Shown here: positions 23,256-31,134 of the stretch, piece by piece
Layout of the letters: every line of letters starts with the position of its first letter
How positions within the stretch are numbered: the stretch's first letter is position 1
Origin: Roseovarius mucosus
GTDB lineage: Bacteria > Pseudomonadota > Alphaproteobacteria > Rhodobacterales > Rhodobacteraceae
Length of the DNA stretch: 64,000 nucleotides
Direction: 5' to 3'
NCBI RefSeq assembly: GCF_002080415.1
Contig: NZ_CP020474.1
Coordinates: 3,671,501-3,735,500, forward strand
The notes under the pieces: model-generated
Database searches by the model: none
What the model was told of the DNA's origin: nothing
Seen by the model: the letters and a program-made list of their open reading frames with translations, nothing else
Program-made: the position numbers and the translations under genes

Positions 23256-24490
23256 TGGAGGACGCGTGCCGCGATGCCGCTGCGCGGGCGACGCTTGCGG
23301 CGCGCGACTCCTACGGCAAGCTGCTTGCGATCCTTGCCGCGCGTACCCGCGATGTCGCCGCCGCCGAGGATGCGCTGGCCGACGCCTTCGCCGCCGCGAT
23401 TGCGCAGTGGCCGAAGGACGGCGTGCCATCTAATCCGGTTGGCTGGCTATTGACCGTTGCGCGGCGCAGCGCGGGCCATGCCGCAGCACGGCGTCAGACC
23501 GCCGACCGTGGCGCGGCGATGGTGCAAATGCTTGAGGATGAACGCAATGATCCTGCTTCGGACGGTTTTGGCGATGACCGGCTGAAGCTGATGTTCGCCT
23601 GCACCCATCCGGCGATTGCGGTGGATGCGCAAGCGCCGCTGATGCTGCAGACGGTCTTGGGCCTTGATGCCGCGCGGATCGCCGCAAGCTTTCTGGTGGC
23701 ACCGACCTCGATGGGTCAGCGGCTGGTGCGGGCCAAGCGCCGCATCCGCGATGCCGGTATCGCCTTTGCAATCCCCGAGGCGGAAGATATCCCTGCGCGG
23801 CTGTCGGCGGTGCTGTCCGCGATTTATGCGGCCTATGGCACGGCCTGGGACGATGTGGCCGGTGCCGATCCGCGGTTGGCGGGCCTTGCCGATGAGGCGA
23901 TCTGGCTTGCGCGGCTGACGGTGCAGCTTGTGCCCGACCAGCCAGAGGCGCTTGGCCTGCTTGCCATGATGCTTCACTGCGAGGCGCGGCGGGCGGCGCG
24001 GCGTGGGCCTGATGGTGCCTTCATCGCGCTGCGCGATCAGGATGTGGCCCTGTGGTCGCGCGACATGATGGTCGAGGCCGAAGCCGCCCTGCGCACCGCC
24101 GCCCGTTTGGGTCAGCCGGGGCGGTTCCAGACCGAGGCGGCGATCCAGTCGCTTCATGCGCAAAGCCGCATGACCGGCGAGCGCCTGCACGGCCCGCTCA
24201 CGCAGCTTTACGACGTGCTGGCGCGGTTCGCGCCCACCACCGGCGTGCTGGTGGCGCGGGCGGTGGCGCTTGCGGAGAATGGCGTGCCTGACGCGGCATT
24301 GTCTCAGCTTGATGCGATCACGGGTGCAGAGACCTATCAGCCGTGGTGGGCGGCGCGCGCCCGCATCCTGTGGCTATACGGTCAGGAGGAAGCCGCCCGC
24401 GACGCCGCATCCCGCGCCGCCGGTCTGAGCAGCGACCCCGGCATCCGGCGCTTTCTGTTGGCGGGGGGGTATCGGGACGGCCCGCGATAA
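23255..24490 (+). CDS. ECF42-type RNA polymerase sigma factor with helical C-terminal extension
   Basis: A 411-residue sigma factor, more than double the length of a minimal ECF sigma. The N-terminus has region 2 (AEDALADAFAAAIAQWPKDG, VPSNPVGWLLTVARR) and region 4 (DAQAPLMLQTVLGLDAARIAASFLV, then a VAPTSMGQRLVRAKRRI helix). The remaining 230 residues form the DUF6596/TPR-like extension typical of ECF42, needed for activity and taking the place of an anti-sigma factor. Genes for ECF42 are regularly linked to DGPF genes, as here. It starts at ATG 23255 overlapping the DGPF2 stop. It likely activates this operon. Confidence 0.92.
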   Translation: MEDACRDAAARATLAARDSYGKLLAILAARTRDVAAAEDALADAFAAAIAQWPKDGVPSNPVGWLLTVARRSAGHAAARRQTADRGAAMVQMLEDERNDPASDGFGDDRLKLMFACTHPAIAVDAQAPLMLQTVLGLDAARIAASFLVAPTSMGQRLVRAKRRIRDAGIAFAIPEAEDIPARLSAVLSAIYAAYGTAWDDVAGADPRLAGLADEAIWLARLTVQLVPDQPEALGLLAMMLHCEARRAARRGPDGAFIALRDQDVALWSRDMMVEAEAALRTAARLGQPGRFQTEAAIQSLHAQSRMTGERLHGPLTQLYDVLARFAPTTGVLVARAVALAENGVPDAALSQLDAITGAETYQPWWAARARILWLYGQEEAARDAASRAAGLSSDPGIRRFLLAGGYRDGPR

Positions 24491-25018
24491 CAAATCCGCC
24501 AAGCCCAAAGCAAAGGCGATGGGGACTGTCGTTGCGCAATGCGCAGCCTTGGGTGAAACGGGCACAAGCCGGGCAGTCGAGGGCAGGTCGGACCCGCTTC
24601 GCACTGGCAGCGAAAGCTGTCGCGCGATTTCGAAAAGGGTTCCGGAGGCGGAGGCGGAAAAGGGCCTTCACTAGCGTTTTTTGCACCTATCCAAGAGGTG
24701 CTTGGACCGTTGGGTTTTGGGGTTTGGTAGCGTGCGCCACGTCTGCGCCTCTGCTCTGGTCAACGCGCTCGTTTTCGCCCTATTGGCGCTGTTTTGCCGC
24801 TCTAGAGCAAACTTTGCACTCGCGCGTCCCTGTGGCCTCTTGGTCTTCCAGCCTCGTCCCGGGTTATCCGGCATCGCTGTAAACGAAGGTGTGGGCCTAC
24901 AAGCATCCTGCTTCAGGTCTCCCCTTCAGATCCAGAGCATGCGTGGAAAACCCTCAAATTGACTATTGCCGGACAATGTTTGATTAAGTGTAAGCCATTG
25001 CGAATAGGAAATTTCCCG
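24491..25018. other. 528-base non-coding stretch holding repeat copy B
   Basis: This gap between the sigma factor and the immunity-type gene has no supported gene. Most of it is repeat copy B (24575-24905). The rest includes the likely promoter of the gene at 25019. A plus-strand frame of about 90 codons exists across the repeat, but the matching frame in copy A diverges by length changes, so it is not coding. Confidence 0.55.
24575..24905 (+). repeat. Diverged direct repeat, copy B
   Basis: Shares many words in the same order with 18630-19100, including CGGACCCGC, ATCCAAGAG, GGGGTTTGGTAG, CGCCACGTCTGCGCC, TTGGCGCTGTTTTG and CACTCGCGCGTCCC. It is about 140 bases shorter because it lacks an internal part of copy A. 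The two copies flank the membrane protein, Ntn hydrolase and DGPF/ECF42 genes. Confidence 0.75.
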
Positions 25019-25702
25019 ATGACCAAGCTCGCCGAAATCCGAACCTATGCGCTTTCGAAATTGGGTAAGCTGGACAAGGTGACGCCGTATCCGGCGGACA
25101 GTTTGGCGGCCCTACAGGGCAGAGTGCCGGGCAGCATGATCGACATGCTTCACACCTTGGGCCTTGGCACCTGGGGCAAAGGCAAGTGGCAAACGGTAGA
25201 GCCACAGAACTATGATGGTTTGTTGCAGCAGACCTTGCGTGGCGATCCTGATTTTTCCGCTGGGGATTGCACGGCCTTTGCGATCCTTGGCTTCGGCGAT
25301 CTGACGTGTTGGCATCGAAGGTTTGGAATTGTGAACATTCGTGTTTTGCCCAACACCCTGTCTGCCCCGTCGTTTTATGACAATGGACCAGAAGACACCG
25401 AACAGGCGGCGCTTATGAACTTTATGTCCATTCACCTGACTGCTGGTCAGTACTACGACAAATACGCAGGCGATGGAAAAGGCTTGTTCGACCGTCTTGT
25501 CAAAGTGCATGGCCCGCTTGCGCCCGGCCAAATCTTTGCCCCCAGACTACATCCAGCGATCGGGGGCGCGGTGACGGTTGAGAACTTCCGCCCTGCTTCG
25601 GCCCCTGAAGCCACGGCCCTTCTGCATCAGATGGAACCCTTTGTGTTTATGGACCACCGCAAACCACGCGCAGTTGAGGTGCGGATGATCGGGCGGCAAT
25701 GA
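25019..25702 (+). CDS. Tdi1-like immunity protein (GAD-like plus DUF1851 domains)
   Basis: A 227-residue protein. The N-terminal half has the GAD-like pattern (YPADSLAALQGRVPGSMIDMLHTLGLGTWGKGKWQ), and the C-terminal half resembles DUF1851 (TAFAILGFGDLTCWHRRFG, then LFDRLVKVHGPLAPGQIFAP). This pair is known from Tdi1, which protects against the type VI DNase effector Tde1. No toxin gene or type VI component lies beside it, so it is an orphan: a stand-alone immunity gene, or a housekeeping homologue. ATG 25019 follows an AGGA site. It begins 100 bases after repeat copy B. Confidence 0.75.
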   Translation: MTKLAEIRTYALSKLGKLDKVTPYPADSLAALQGRVPGSMIDMLHTLGLGTWGKGKWQTVEPQNYDGLLQQTLRGDPDFSAGDCTAFAILGFGDLTCWHRRFGIVNIRVLPNTLSAPSFYDNGPEDTEQAALMNFMSIHLTAGQYYDKYAGDGKGLFDRLVKVHGPLAPGQIFAPRLHPAIGGAVTVENFRPASAPEATALLHQMEPFVFMDHRKPRAVEVRMIGRQ

Positions 25703-25794
25703 TGACTATGCGCAAGCCACTCGCATTAATGCTCTTGCAACACTCGACTGTCCACGCCGCCCCCCTCATTGCCCCCCCTACAACGCACAGAAAT

Positions 25795-25819
25795 GGCCGC
25801 CGGATTTTCTCCGGCGGCC
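25795..25819 (-). terminator. Terminator of the L,D-transpeptidase gene
   Basis: A perfect 10-base stem (GGCCGCCGGA / TCCGGCGGCC) with a 5-base loop, about 45 bases past the L,D-transpeptidase stop. On the minus strand it is followed by ATTTCT, a weak U-run. Confidence 0.8.
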
Positions 25820-25862
25820 TGTTGGGATGGGTTTGCGTGACGGTTGGGGCCCCGGTGGGTGC

Positions 25863-26429
25863 TCAGAGCAGCAGGACCTGTGTGCCGACCTCGACCTTGG
25901 CGAAGAGTTCCTCGATATGCTCGTTATAGAGGCCGATGCAGCCTGAGGAGGATTGCCGCCCGATCTTGCGGGTGTCGTGGGTGCCGTGCACGAGATAGGC
26001 GGGCCAGCTGAGGTAGAGCGCATGGGTGCCCAGCGGGTTGCCGGGGCCGGGGGGCATATAGGCGGGCAGGGTGGGATCGCGCTCGCGCATGGATTGGGTG
26101 GGGGTCCAGTCGGGGCCGACGCGCTTGCGCACGATCTGGGTATAGCCGCGGCGGGTGAGATCCTCGGTCATCGGCACGGAGGAGGGGTAGAGCGCATAGG
26201 TCTCGCCGTCCGGGCCCCAGTAATGCAGCGCGCGGCTGTCGATATCGGCCAGAATAGCGCCCTTGCCCAAGCTGTCGAAATGATCGCGCCAGTCGCGGGT
26301 GATAAAGGCGGACGCATTGCGCCGGTTGGTCACGTCTGCCGCAGGTTCTGCGCGCAGGATACCGGGGGTTGCAAGGGCGGCGAGGCCGGTGGCCATGGCA
26401 TGGCGGCGGGTCAAAAGGCCGGGTTTCAC
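25863..26429 (-). CDS. L,D-transpeptidase (YkuD), Tat-exported
   Basis: A 188-residue peptidoglycan cross-linking enzyme. The N-terminus has a twin-arginine-like signal (LLTRRHAMATGLAALATPGILRAEP). The YkuD catalytic motif is present at the C-terminus: a His (LVHGTHDTRKIG) and SSSGCIGLYN with the catalytic Cys. It would form 3-3 cross-links or attach proteins in the periplasm. The start is GTG 26429 with an AGAGGA ribosome site 9 bases upstream; ATG codons nearby are out of frame or too internal. Signal, domain and length are typical of the short Rhodobacterales type. Confidence 0.9.
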   Translation of the reverse strand: MKPGLLTRRHAMATGLAALATPGILRAEPAADVTNRRNASAFITRDWRDHFDSLGKGAILADIDSRALHYWGPDGETYALYPSSVPMTEDLTRRGYTQIVRKRVGPDWTPTQSMRERDPTLPAYMPPGPGNPLGTHALYLSWPAYLVHGTHDTRKIGRQSSSGCIGLYNEHIEELFAKVEVGTQVLLL

Positions 26430-26661
26430 GGGAATTCATCCTCTTTGTCGTGGCTGCTGCGCCCTATTTAGGGAAAGGGACGGGCGAAGCGAAGGGCAGG
26501 ACGGGCAGAAACCTGCGTCACCTCACGAGATTGTCATCGCGAAGGGGCCGTGTGGTGGCAACGCCCCGCTCGCGTCAAGATTGCGAGAGGGGCGCGTTTG
26601 TGGTCTCTTGTCGGAATAAGACCTGTTGATTTCAGCACAGATATTTTGAGGGGGCAGTGCA

Positions 26662-27522
26662 ATGCCAGAAGAACACCGGGTTGCCGTGGCGGTCATTCAC
26701 GGCATGGGCAGCCAAGGCGACCGGCCACAGGCCGCGAATGCCGTCAGCTTTTCGCGGGATCTTTACACGGCCTTGCGCAAGCGGATGGGGGCGGCGCGGT
26801 TTGATACGCTGGTTGGCTGGCGCGAGATTTTCTGGTCGGACATCCTGCAAGAGCGGCAACAGAGCTATATGGACCGGGCGCTGAAAGGGCAGGGCAATTG
26901 GATGGGGGCACGGGATTTCGTGATGCACCGTCTGGCCGATGCCGCCGCTTACCGTTGGGAAAAGGGCGATCATGCCTATGTCTATCCGCAGGTCCATGCC
27001 CGCGTGTCCAACGCCATTGCGCATCTGGAGGGCGTGACAGGCGGCCGCGCGCCGCTGATCGTGCTGGCGCATTCGCTGGGCGGGCAGATCATCTCGAACC
27101 ATATCTGGGATCTACAAAGGAAATACACCACCGCGCCCACGCCGTTTCAGCGGTTCGAGACGATGGCGGGGATGATCACCTTTGGCTGCAATATCCCGGT
27201 CTTTACCTTTAGCTGCAAGCCCGACGATGTGAAGGCGATTGAGCGCCCCGGCACCGCCATTCCGGTGGGCAAAAGGTTCAATCCGTGGTGGGTCAATCTG
27301 AACAGTCGCAATGACATTCTGGGGATGCCGCTGGCAGAGGCGGGCGACGGGTATGCAGCGTTGGCGGATCGTGAAGAGTTGCGGGATCGCTGGATCAGTG
27401 CGGGCAATGTGCTGACCGCGTGGAATCCGTTGTCGCATAACGCCTATTGGGCGGATTCGGATGTGCATGGGTCGGTCGTGGCAATGATCGAAAAGTCGAT
27501 GCAGATCGGGCCGGTGGGGTGA
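26662..27522 (+). CDS. Alpha/beta-hydrolase family protein
   Basis: A 286-residue protein. The first strand and oxyanion turn read VAVAVIHGMGSQG, and the nucleophile elbow is VLAHSLGGQIISNHIW (Ser near residue 137), typical of lipase-like alpha/beta hydrolases. A His near the C-terminus (WADSDVHGSVV) can complete the triad. There is no signal peptide, so it acts in the cytoplasm. Substrate unknown; the family often includes uncharacterised esterases. A GAGGGGG site precedes ATG 26662. It stands alone, ending in a strong terminator. Confidence 0.8.
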   Translation: MPEEHRVAVAVIHGMGSQGDRPQAANAVSFSRDLYTALRKRMGAARFDTLVGWREIFWSDILQERQQSYMDRALKGQGNWMGARDFVMHRLADAAAYRWEKGDHAYVYPQVHARVSNAIAHLEGVTGGRAPLIVLAHSLGGQIISNHIWDLQRKYTTAPTPFQRFETMAGMITFGCNIPVFTFSCKPDDVKAIERPGTAIPVGKRFNPWWVNLNSRNDILGMPLAEAGDGYAALADREELRDRWISAGNVLTAWNPLSHNAYWADSDVHGSVVAMIEKSMQIGPVG

Positions 27523-27527
27523 TACGA

Positions 27528-27556
27528 AAAGGCCCCGGTGAAACACCGGGGCCTTT
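27528..27556 (+). terminator. Rho-independent terminator after the hydrolase gene
   Basis: Perfect 13-base stem AAAGGCCCCGGTG / CACCGGGGCCTTT with a 3-base loop. It lies between convergent genes and is bidirectional, serving mmsA as well. Confidence 0.9.
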
Positions 27557-27578
27557 GGTCGTGAGTGATGGGTGAAGA

Positions 27579-29078
27579 TTAATCCATCGGTTTGAAATTG
27601 AATTCCCCGCCTTCCTTGATCCCGGACGGCCAACGGGCGGTCACGGTCTTGGTGCGGGTGTAGAATTTGAACGAATCCGGGCCATGTTGGTTGAGATCGC
27701 CAAAGCCGGATTTCTTCCAGCCGCCAAAGGTATGATAGGCGAGCGGCACCGGGATCGGCACGTTGATGCCGACCATGCCGATATTGACACGCGCGGCGAA
27801 ATCGCGGGCGGCGTCGCCATCGCGGGTAAAGATCGCGGTGCCGTTGCCGTATTCGTGATCCATCGCCAGTTTCAGGGCCTCTTCGTAAGAGCCTGCGCGC
27901 ACGGTTGCGAGCACGGGGCCAAAGATTTCCTGCGTGTAGATGTCCATATCCGGGGTCACGCGGTCAAAGAGATGCGGACCGACAAAGAAGCCATCCTCAT
28001 AGCCCTGCAATTTGAAATCACGCCCATCGACCACCAGTTCGGCCCCCTGCGCGATACCGCTTTCGACCAGACCAAGGATGCGTTGCTTGGCCTCTGCGGT
28101 AACAACGGGGCCGTAATCCACGTCATTGCCTGCGGTATAGGGCCCAACTTTCAGCTTTTCGATGCGCGGCACCAGTTTTTCAATCAGGCGGTCGGCGGTT
28201 TCATCGCCCACCGGAACTGCCACGGAAATGGCCATGCAGCGTTCGCCCGCCGCGCCATAGCCCGCGCCCACCAGCGCATCCGCGGCCTGATCCATATCGG
28301 CATCGGGCATGATGATCATGTGGTTCTTGGCCCCGCCAAAGCACTGCACGCGCTTGCCGTTGGAACAGCCGCGACCGTAGATATATTGCGCGATGGGTGT
28401 CGAGCCGACAAAGCCGATGGACTGAATGACCTCGTGGTCGATGATCGCATCCACGGCCACCTTGTCGCCGTTGACGACCTGCAGGATGCCTTTGGGCAAT
28501 CCGGCCTCTTCCATCAGTTCGGCCAGCATGAGCGGCACGGAGGGGTCACGCTCGGACGGTTTGAGGATGAAGGCGTTGCCGCAGGCGAGCGCCGGGGCGA
28601 ACATCCACATCGGGATCATGGCAGGAAAGTTGAACGGCGTGATGCCCGCCGTCACGCCAAGCGGCTGGCGCATGGAATAGATGTCGATGCCGGGGCCCGC
28701 GCCATCAGTAAACTCGCCTTTGAGCATTTGCGGCGCACCGATGCAGTATTCCACCACTTCGAGACCGCGCTGGATGTCGCCCTTGGCATCGGGGAAGGTC
28801 TTGCCATGTTCGCGGCTGAGCGCCTCGGCCAGCTTGTCCATGTCGCGGTTCAGCAGGCGGACGAATTCCATCATCACCCGTGCCCGGCGTTGGGGGTTGG
28901 TGGCGGCCCAAGCGGGCTGTGCGGCCTGTGCGGCGGCGACAGCGGCATCCATTTCTTCGACGCTGGCGAGCGGGCATTTGGCCTGCACTTCGCCGGTGGC
29001 GGGGTTGAACACATCTGCAAAGCGCCCGGAGGTGCCTTTGACATGTTGACCGTTGATGTAATGGGTAAGCTCTTGCAT
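27579..29078 (-). CDS. mmsA: Methylmalonate-semialdehyde dehydrogenase (CoA-acylating)
   Basis: A 499-residue aldehyde dehydrogenase of the MmsA type. It converts methylmalonate (or malonate) semialdehyde plus CoA and NAD to propionyl-CoA (or acetyl-CoA) and CO2, in valine, inositol and pyrimidine breakdown. The nucleophile Cys281 is in GAAGERCMAISVAV; the family marks FNFPAMIPMWMF, LKPSERDPSVPL and GTAIFTRDG are present. ATG 29078 is chosen because of an AGGAGG ribosome site 6 bases away; the longer start at 29162 would overlap the regulator promoter. It is divergent from a LysR gene that may control it. Confidence 0.95.
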   Translation of the reverse strand: MQELTHYINGQHVKGTSGRFADVFNPATGEVQAKCPLASVEEMDAAVAAAQAAQPAWAATNPQRRARVMMEFVRLLNRDMDKLAEALSREHGKTFPDAKGDIQRGLEVVEYCIGAPQMLKGEFTDGAGPGIDIYSMRQPLGVTAGITPFNFPAMIPMWMFAPALACGNAFILKPSERDPSVPLMLAELMEEAGLPKGILQVVNGDKVAVDAIIDHEVIQSIGFVGSTPIAQYIYGRGCSNGKRVQCFGGAKNHMIIMPDADMDQAADALVGAGYGAAGERCMAISVAVPVGDETADRLIEKLVPRIEKLKVGPYTAGNDVDYGPVVTAEAKQRILGLVESGIAQGAELVVDGRDFKLQGYEDGFFVGPHLFDRVTPDMDIYTQEIFGPVLATVRAGSYEEALKLAMDHEYGNGTAIFTRDGDAARDFAARVNIGMVGINVPIPVPLAYHTFGGWKKSGFGDLNQHGPDSFKFYTRTKTVTARWPSGIKEGGEFNFKPMD

Positions 29079-29112
29079 TGGGAATCCTCCTAATCCGTTG
29101 GCGGCAGGGTAG

Positions 29113-29172
29113 TCTTGCAAAACCTCTGCGGAAAGAGGCAATATTCCAAAAGTGATTTGCATTTCTGCAAAG
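29113..29172. promoter_or_regulatory. mmsA-lysR divergent control region with TGCAA half-sites
   Basis: The 104-base gap holds an inverted repeat TTTGCA-TTTC-TGCAAA (29156-29171) and another TTGCAAA word at 29115. Such dyads near a divergent LysR gene are typical binding sites for that regulator. Assignment to this regulator is inference. Confidence 0.4.
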
Positions 29173-29182
29173 GGGGCCGGGA

Positions 29183-30079
29183 ATGACGCCGCATTGGGAC
29201 GATATCCGCATATTCCTGGCTGTTGCCCGGTCTGAGAGCCTGTCGGGGGCGGGGCGTATCCTGCGGATTGATCCGGCGACGGTGGGGCGGCGTATCGCGC
29301 GGCTGGAGGAGGAGTTGGGCGCGCCGCTTTTTGCCAAATCGCCCACGGGGTATGTTTTGAGCGAGGCAGGGCAACGCCTGATGGGGCCGGCGCTGCGCGC
29401 GGAAACCGCCATGCAGGAAGCCACCGAGGAAATGGCCGGACAAGCCGGGGGGCTGAGCGGGCAAATCCGCATCGGCGCGCCGGATGGCTGCGCCAATTTC
29501 CTGTTGCCGCAGGTCTGCGCCGCGATTGGCGCGGAAAATCCCGATCTGGAAATTCAGATCGTGGCGCTGCCGCGTGTGTTCAACCTGACGCGGCGCGAGG
29601 CGGATATGGTGATCGCGGTCAGCCCGCCCACGGCCGGGCGGCTGACGGTGCAGAAGATCACCGATTACCGCCTGCATCTGGCGGCGACGGTGCGCTATCT
29701 GCGTTCGCATCCCCCGATTGCAACGCTGGCGGACCTGCGCGCGCATCGGATGGTGGGCTATATTCCCGATATGATCTTTGACAAGGAATTGGACTATCTC
29801 AGCGAGGCGGGGATCGAGCGCGTCAGCCTTGCGTCGAATTCGGTGTCGGTGCAGCTAAATTGGGTGCGGCAGGGCGGTGGCATCGGGGTATTGCATGATT
29901 TTTCACTGCCTTGGGCGCGGGGGCTGCAAAAGGTGCTGCCCGACCAATTTTCGCTTACCCGCAGCTTTTATCTGGTGCGCCATGCGGATGACCGGCGGCT
30001 TGAACGGCAGAACCGGTTTGCTACCGCGCTGGTCGAGAGGCTTCGCCAAGAGGTGCAGAGCCTGGAGGCGCGCACTTGA
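29183..30079 (+). CDS. LysR-family transcriptional regulator
   Basis: A 298-residue regulator. The N-terminal HTH covers residues 5-60 (DIRIFLAVARSESLSGAGRIL, then TVGRRIARLEEELGAPLFAKSPTG). The rest is the two-lobed substrate-binding domain (IRIGAPDGCANFLLPQVCAAIG start of lobe 1). It is divergent from mmsA with a shared 104-base gap, so mmsA is a likely target, probably with a metabolite of valine or propanoate catabolism as the inducer (inference). Confidence 0.92.
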   Translation: MTPHWDDIRIFLAVARSESLSGAGRILRIDPATVGRRIARLEEELGAPLFAKSPTGYVLSEAGQRLMGPALRAETAMQEATEEMAGQAGGLSGQIRIGAPDGCANFLLPQVCAAIGAENPDLEIQIVALPRVFNLTRREADMVIAVSPPTAGRLTVQKITDYRLHLAATVRYLRSHPPIATLADLRAHRMVGYIPDMIFDKELDYLSEAGIERVSLASNSVSVQLNWVRQGGGIGVLHDFSLPWARGLQKVLPDQFSLTRSFYLVRHADDRRLERQNRFATALVERLRQEVQSLEART

Positions 30080-30139
30080 CAGAAATTTTATTATAGATCA
30101 CGCTGATTTTATGGACATATTCTTGCGGAGGGTCGTGTC

Positions 30140-30574
30140 ATGCTGGTGCAGCAAATCCTGAAATCCAAGGGCGATAGCGCGGTGATCACGATTTCGCCTC
30201 AGACAAAGGTTTCGGAGGCGGCGCAGACCCTTGCAGAGCGCCGGATCGGCGGGCTTGTGGTGTCACGGGATGGCGAGACGGTGGAGGGGATCATCTCAGA
30301 GCGCGATATCGTGCGCAGCCTTGCGGTGCGGGGTGTGGTCTGCATGACTGAAACCGTGTCTGAAATGATGACCCGTAATCCGGTTTGCTGTTCGCGGCAG
30401 GATACATCTGATGCGGTGTTGGCGCGTATGACAGATGGCCGGTTCCGTCACATGCCGGTGGTGGAGGCGGGCAAGCTGGTGGGGATCGTGACCATCGGCG
30501 ACGTGGTCAAGGCGCGGCTGGAAGAGCTGGCGATGGAGAAGACAGCCCTTGAAGGGATGATCATGGGCTACTAA
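30140..30574 (+). CDS. CBS-domain pair protein
   Basis: A 144-residue protein made of two CBS domains (residues 8-65 and 75-132) with motifs VSEAAQTLAERRIGGLVVS, EGIISERDIVRSLAVRG and RHMPVVEAGKLVGIVTIGDV. Stand-alone CBS pairs bind adenine nucleotides or NAD and regulate partner enzymes. The GGAGGG ribosome site before ATG 30140 is strong. It is 60 bases after lysR and 62 bases before coaD. Partner unknown. Confidence 0.92.
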   Translation: MLVQQILKSKGDSAVITISPQTKVSEAAQTLAERRIGGLVVSRDGETVEGIISERDIVRSLAVRGVVCMTETVSEMMTRNPVCCSRQDTSDAVLARMTDGRFRHMPVVEAGKLVGIVTIGDVVKARLEELAMEKTALEGMIMGY

Positions 30575-30636
30575 GCGCTTGCATCGCCTTGCATAGTATT
30601 GTTGCGTGAGCGGCGATTGCAGCAAAGGAGGGCCGC

Positions 30637-31128
30637 ATGCGCATTGGTCTTTATCCCGGCACGTTCGACCCTATTACCTTGGGCCATATTGATATTATCC
30701 GCCGGGCAGCCGTGCTGGTGGATCGGCTGGTTCTGGGGGTTGCGATCAACCGGGACAAGGGGCCGCTGTTTTCGCTGGAAGAGCGGGTCGAGATGATCGA
30801 GGCGGAATGTGCCAAGCTGAGCGCGCAGACCGGCACCGAAATCGTGGCGCATCCGTTCGAGAACCTGCTGATCAATTGCGCCCATGATGTGGGCGCGCAG
30901 GTGATCGTGCGCGGTCTGCGCGCGGTGGCGGATTTCGAATATGAATTCCAGATGGTCGGGATGAACCGGGCGCTGGATAATTCGGTCGAGACCGTCTTTC
31001 TTATGGCGGATGCCAATCATCAGGCGATTGCCAGCAAACTGGTCAAGGAAATCGCCCGGCTGGGCGGGGATGTGACCAAGTTTGTCACCCCCCCGGTCCG
31101 CGAAGCGCTGCTGGCCAAGTTTTCCTAA
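30637..31128 (+). CDS. coaD: Phosphopantetheine adenylyltransferase
   Basis: A 163-residue nucleotidyltransferase for the penultimate step of coenzyme A synthesis: 4'-phosphopantetheine plus ATP gives dephospho-CoA. The (H/T)xGH signature is seen as TLGHIDIIRRA (residues 15-25) after GLYPGTFDP, and the second signature is HQAIASKLVKEIARLGGDV near the C-terminus. The length is normal. A GGAGG site lies 7 bases before ATG 30637. Confidence 0.97.
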   Translation: MRIGLYPGTFDPITLGHIDIIRRAAVLVDRLVLGVAINRDKGPLFSLEERVEMIEAECAKLSAQTGTEIVAHPFENLLINCAHDVGAQVIVRGLRAVADFEYEFQMVGMNRALDNSVETVFLMADANHQAIASKLVKEIARLGGDVTKFVTPPVREALLAKFS

Positions 31129-31134
31129 GGCTGC

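Noticed and set aside
27684-29093. 469-codon plus-strand frame opposite mmsA
   Set aside because: Shadow frame of mmsA, which has complete family motifs.
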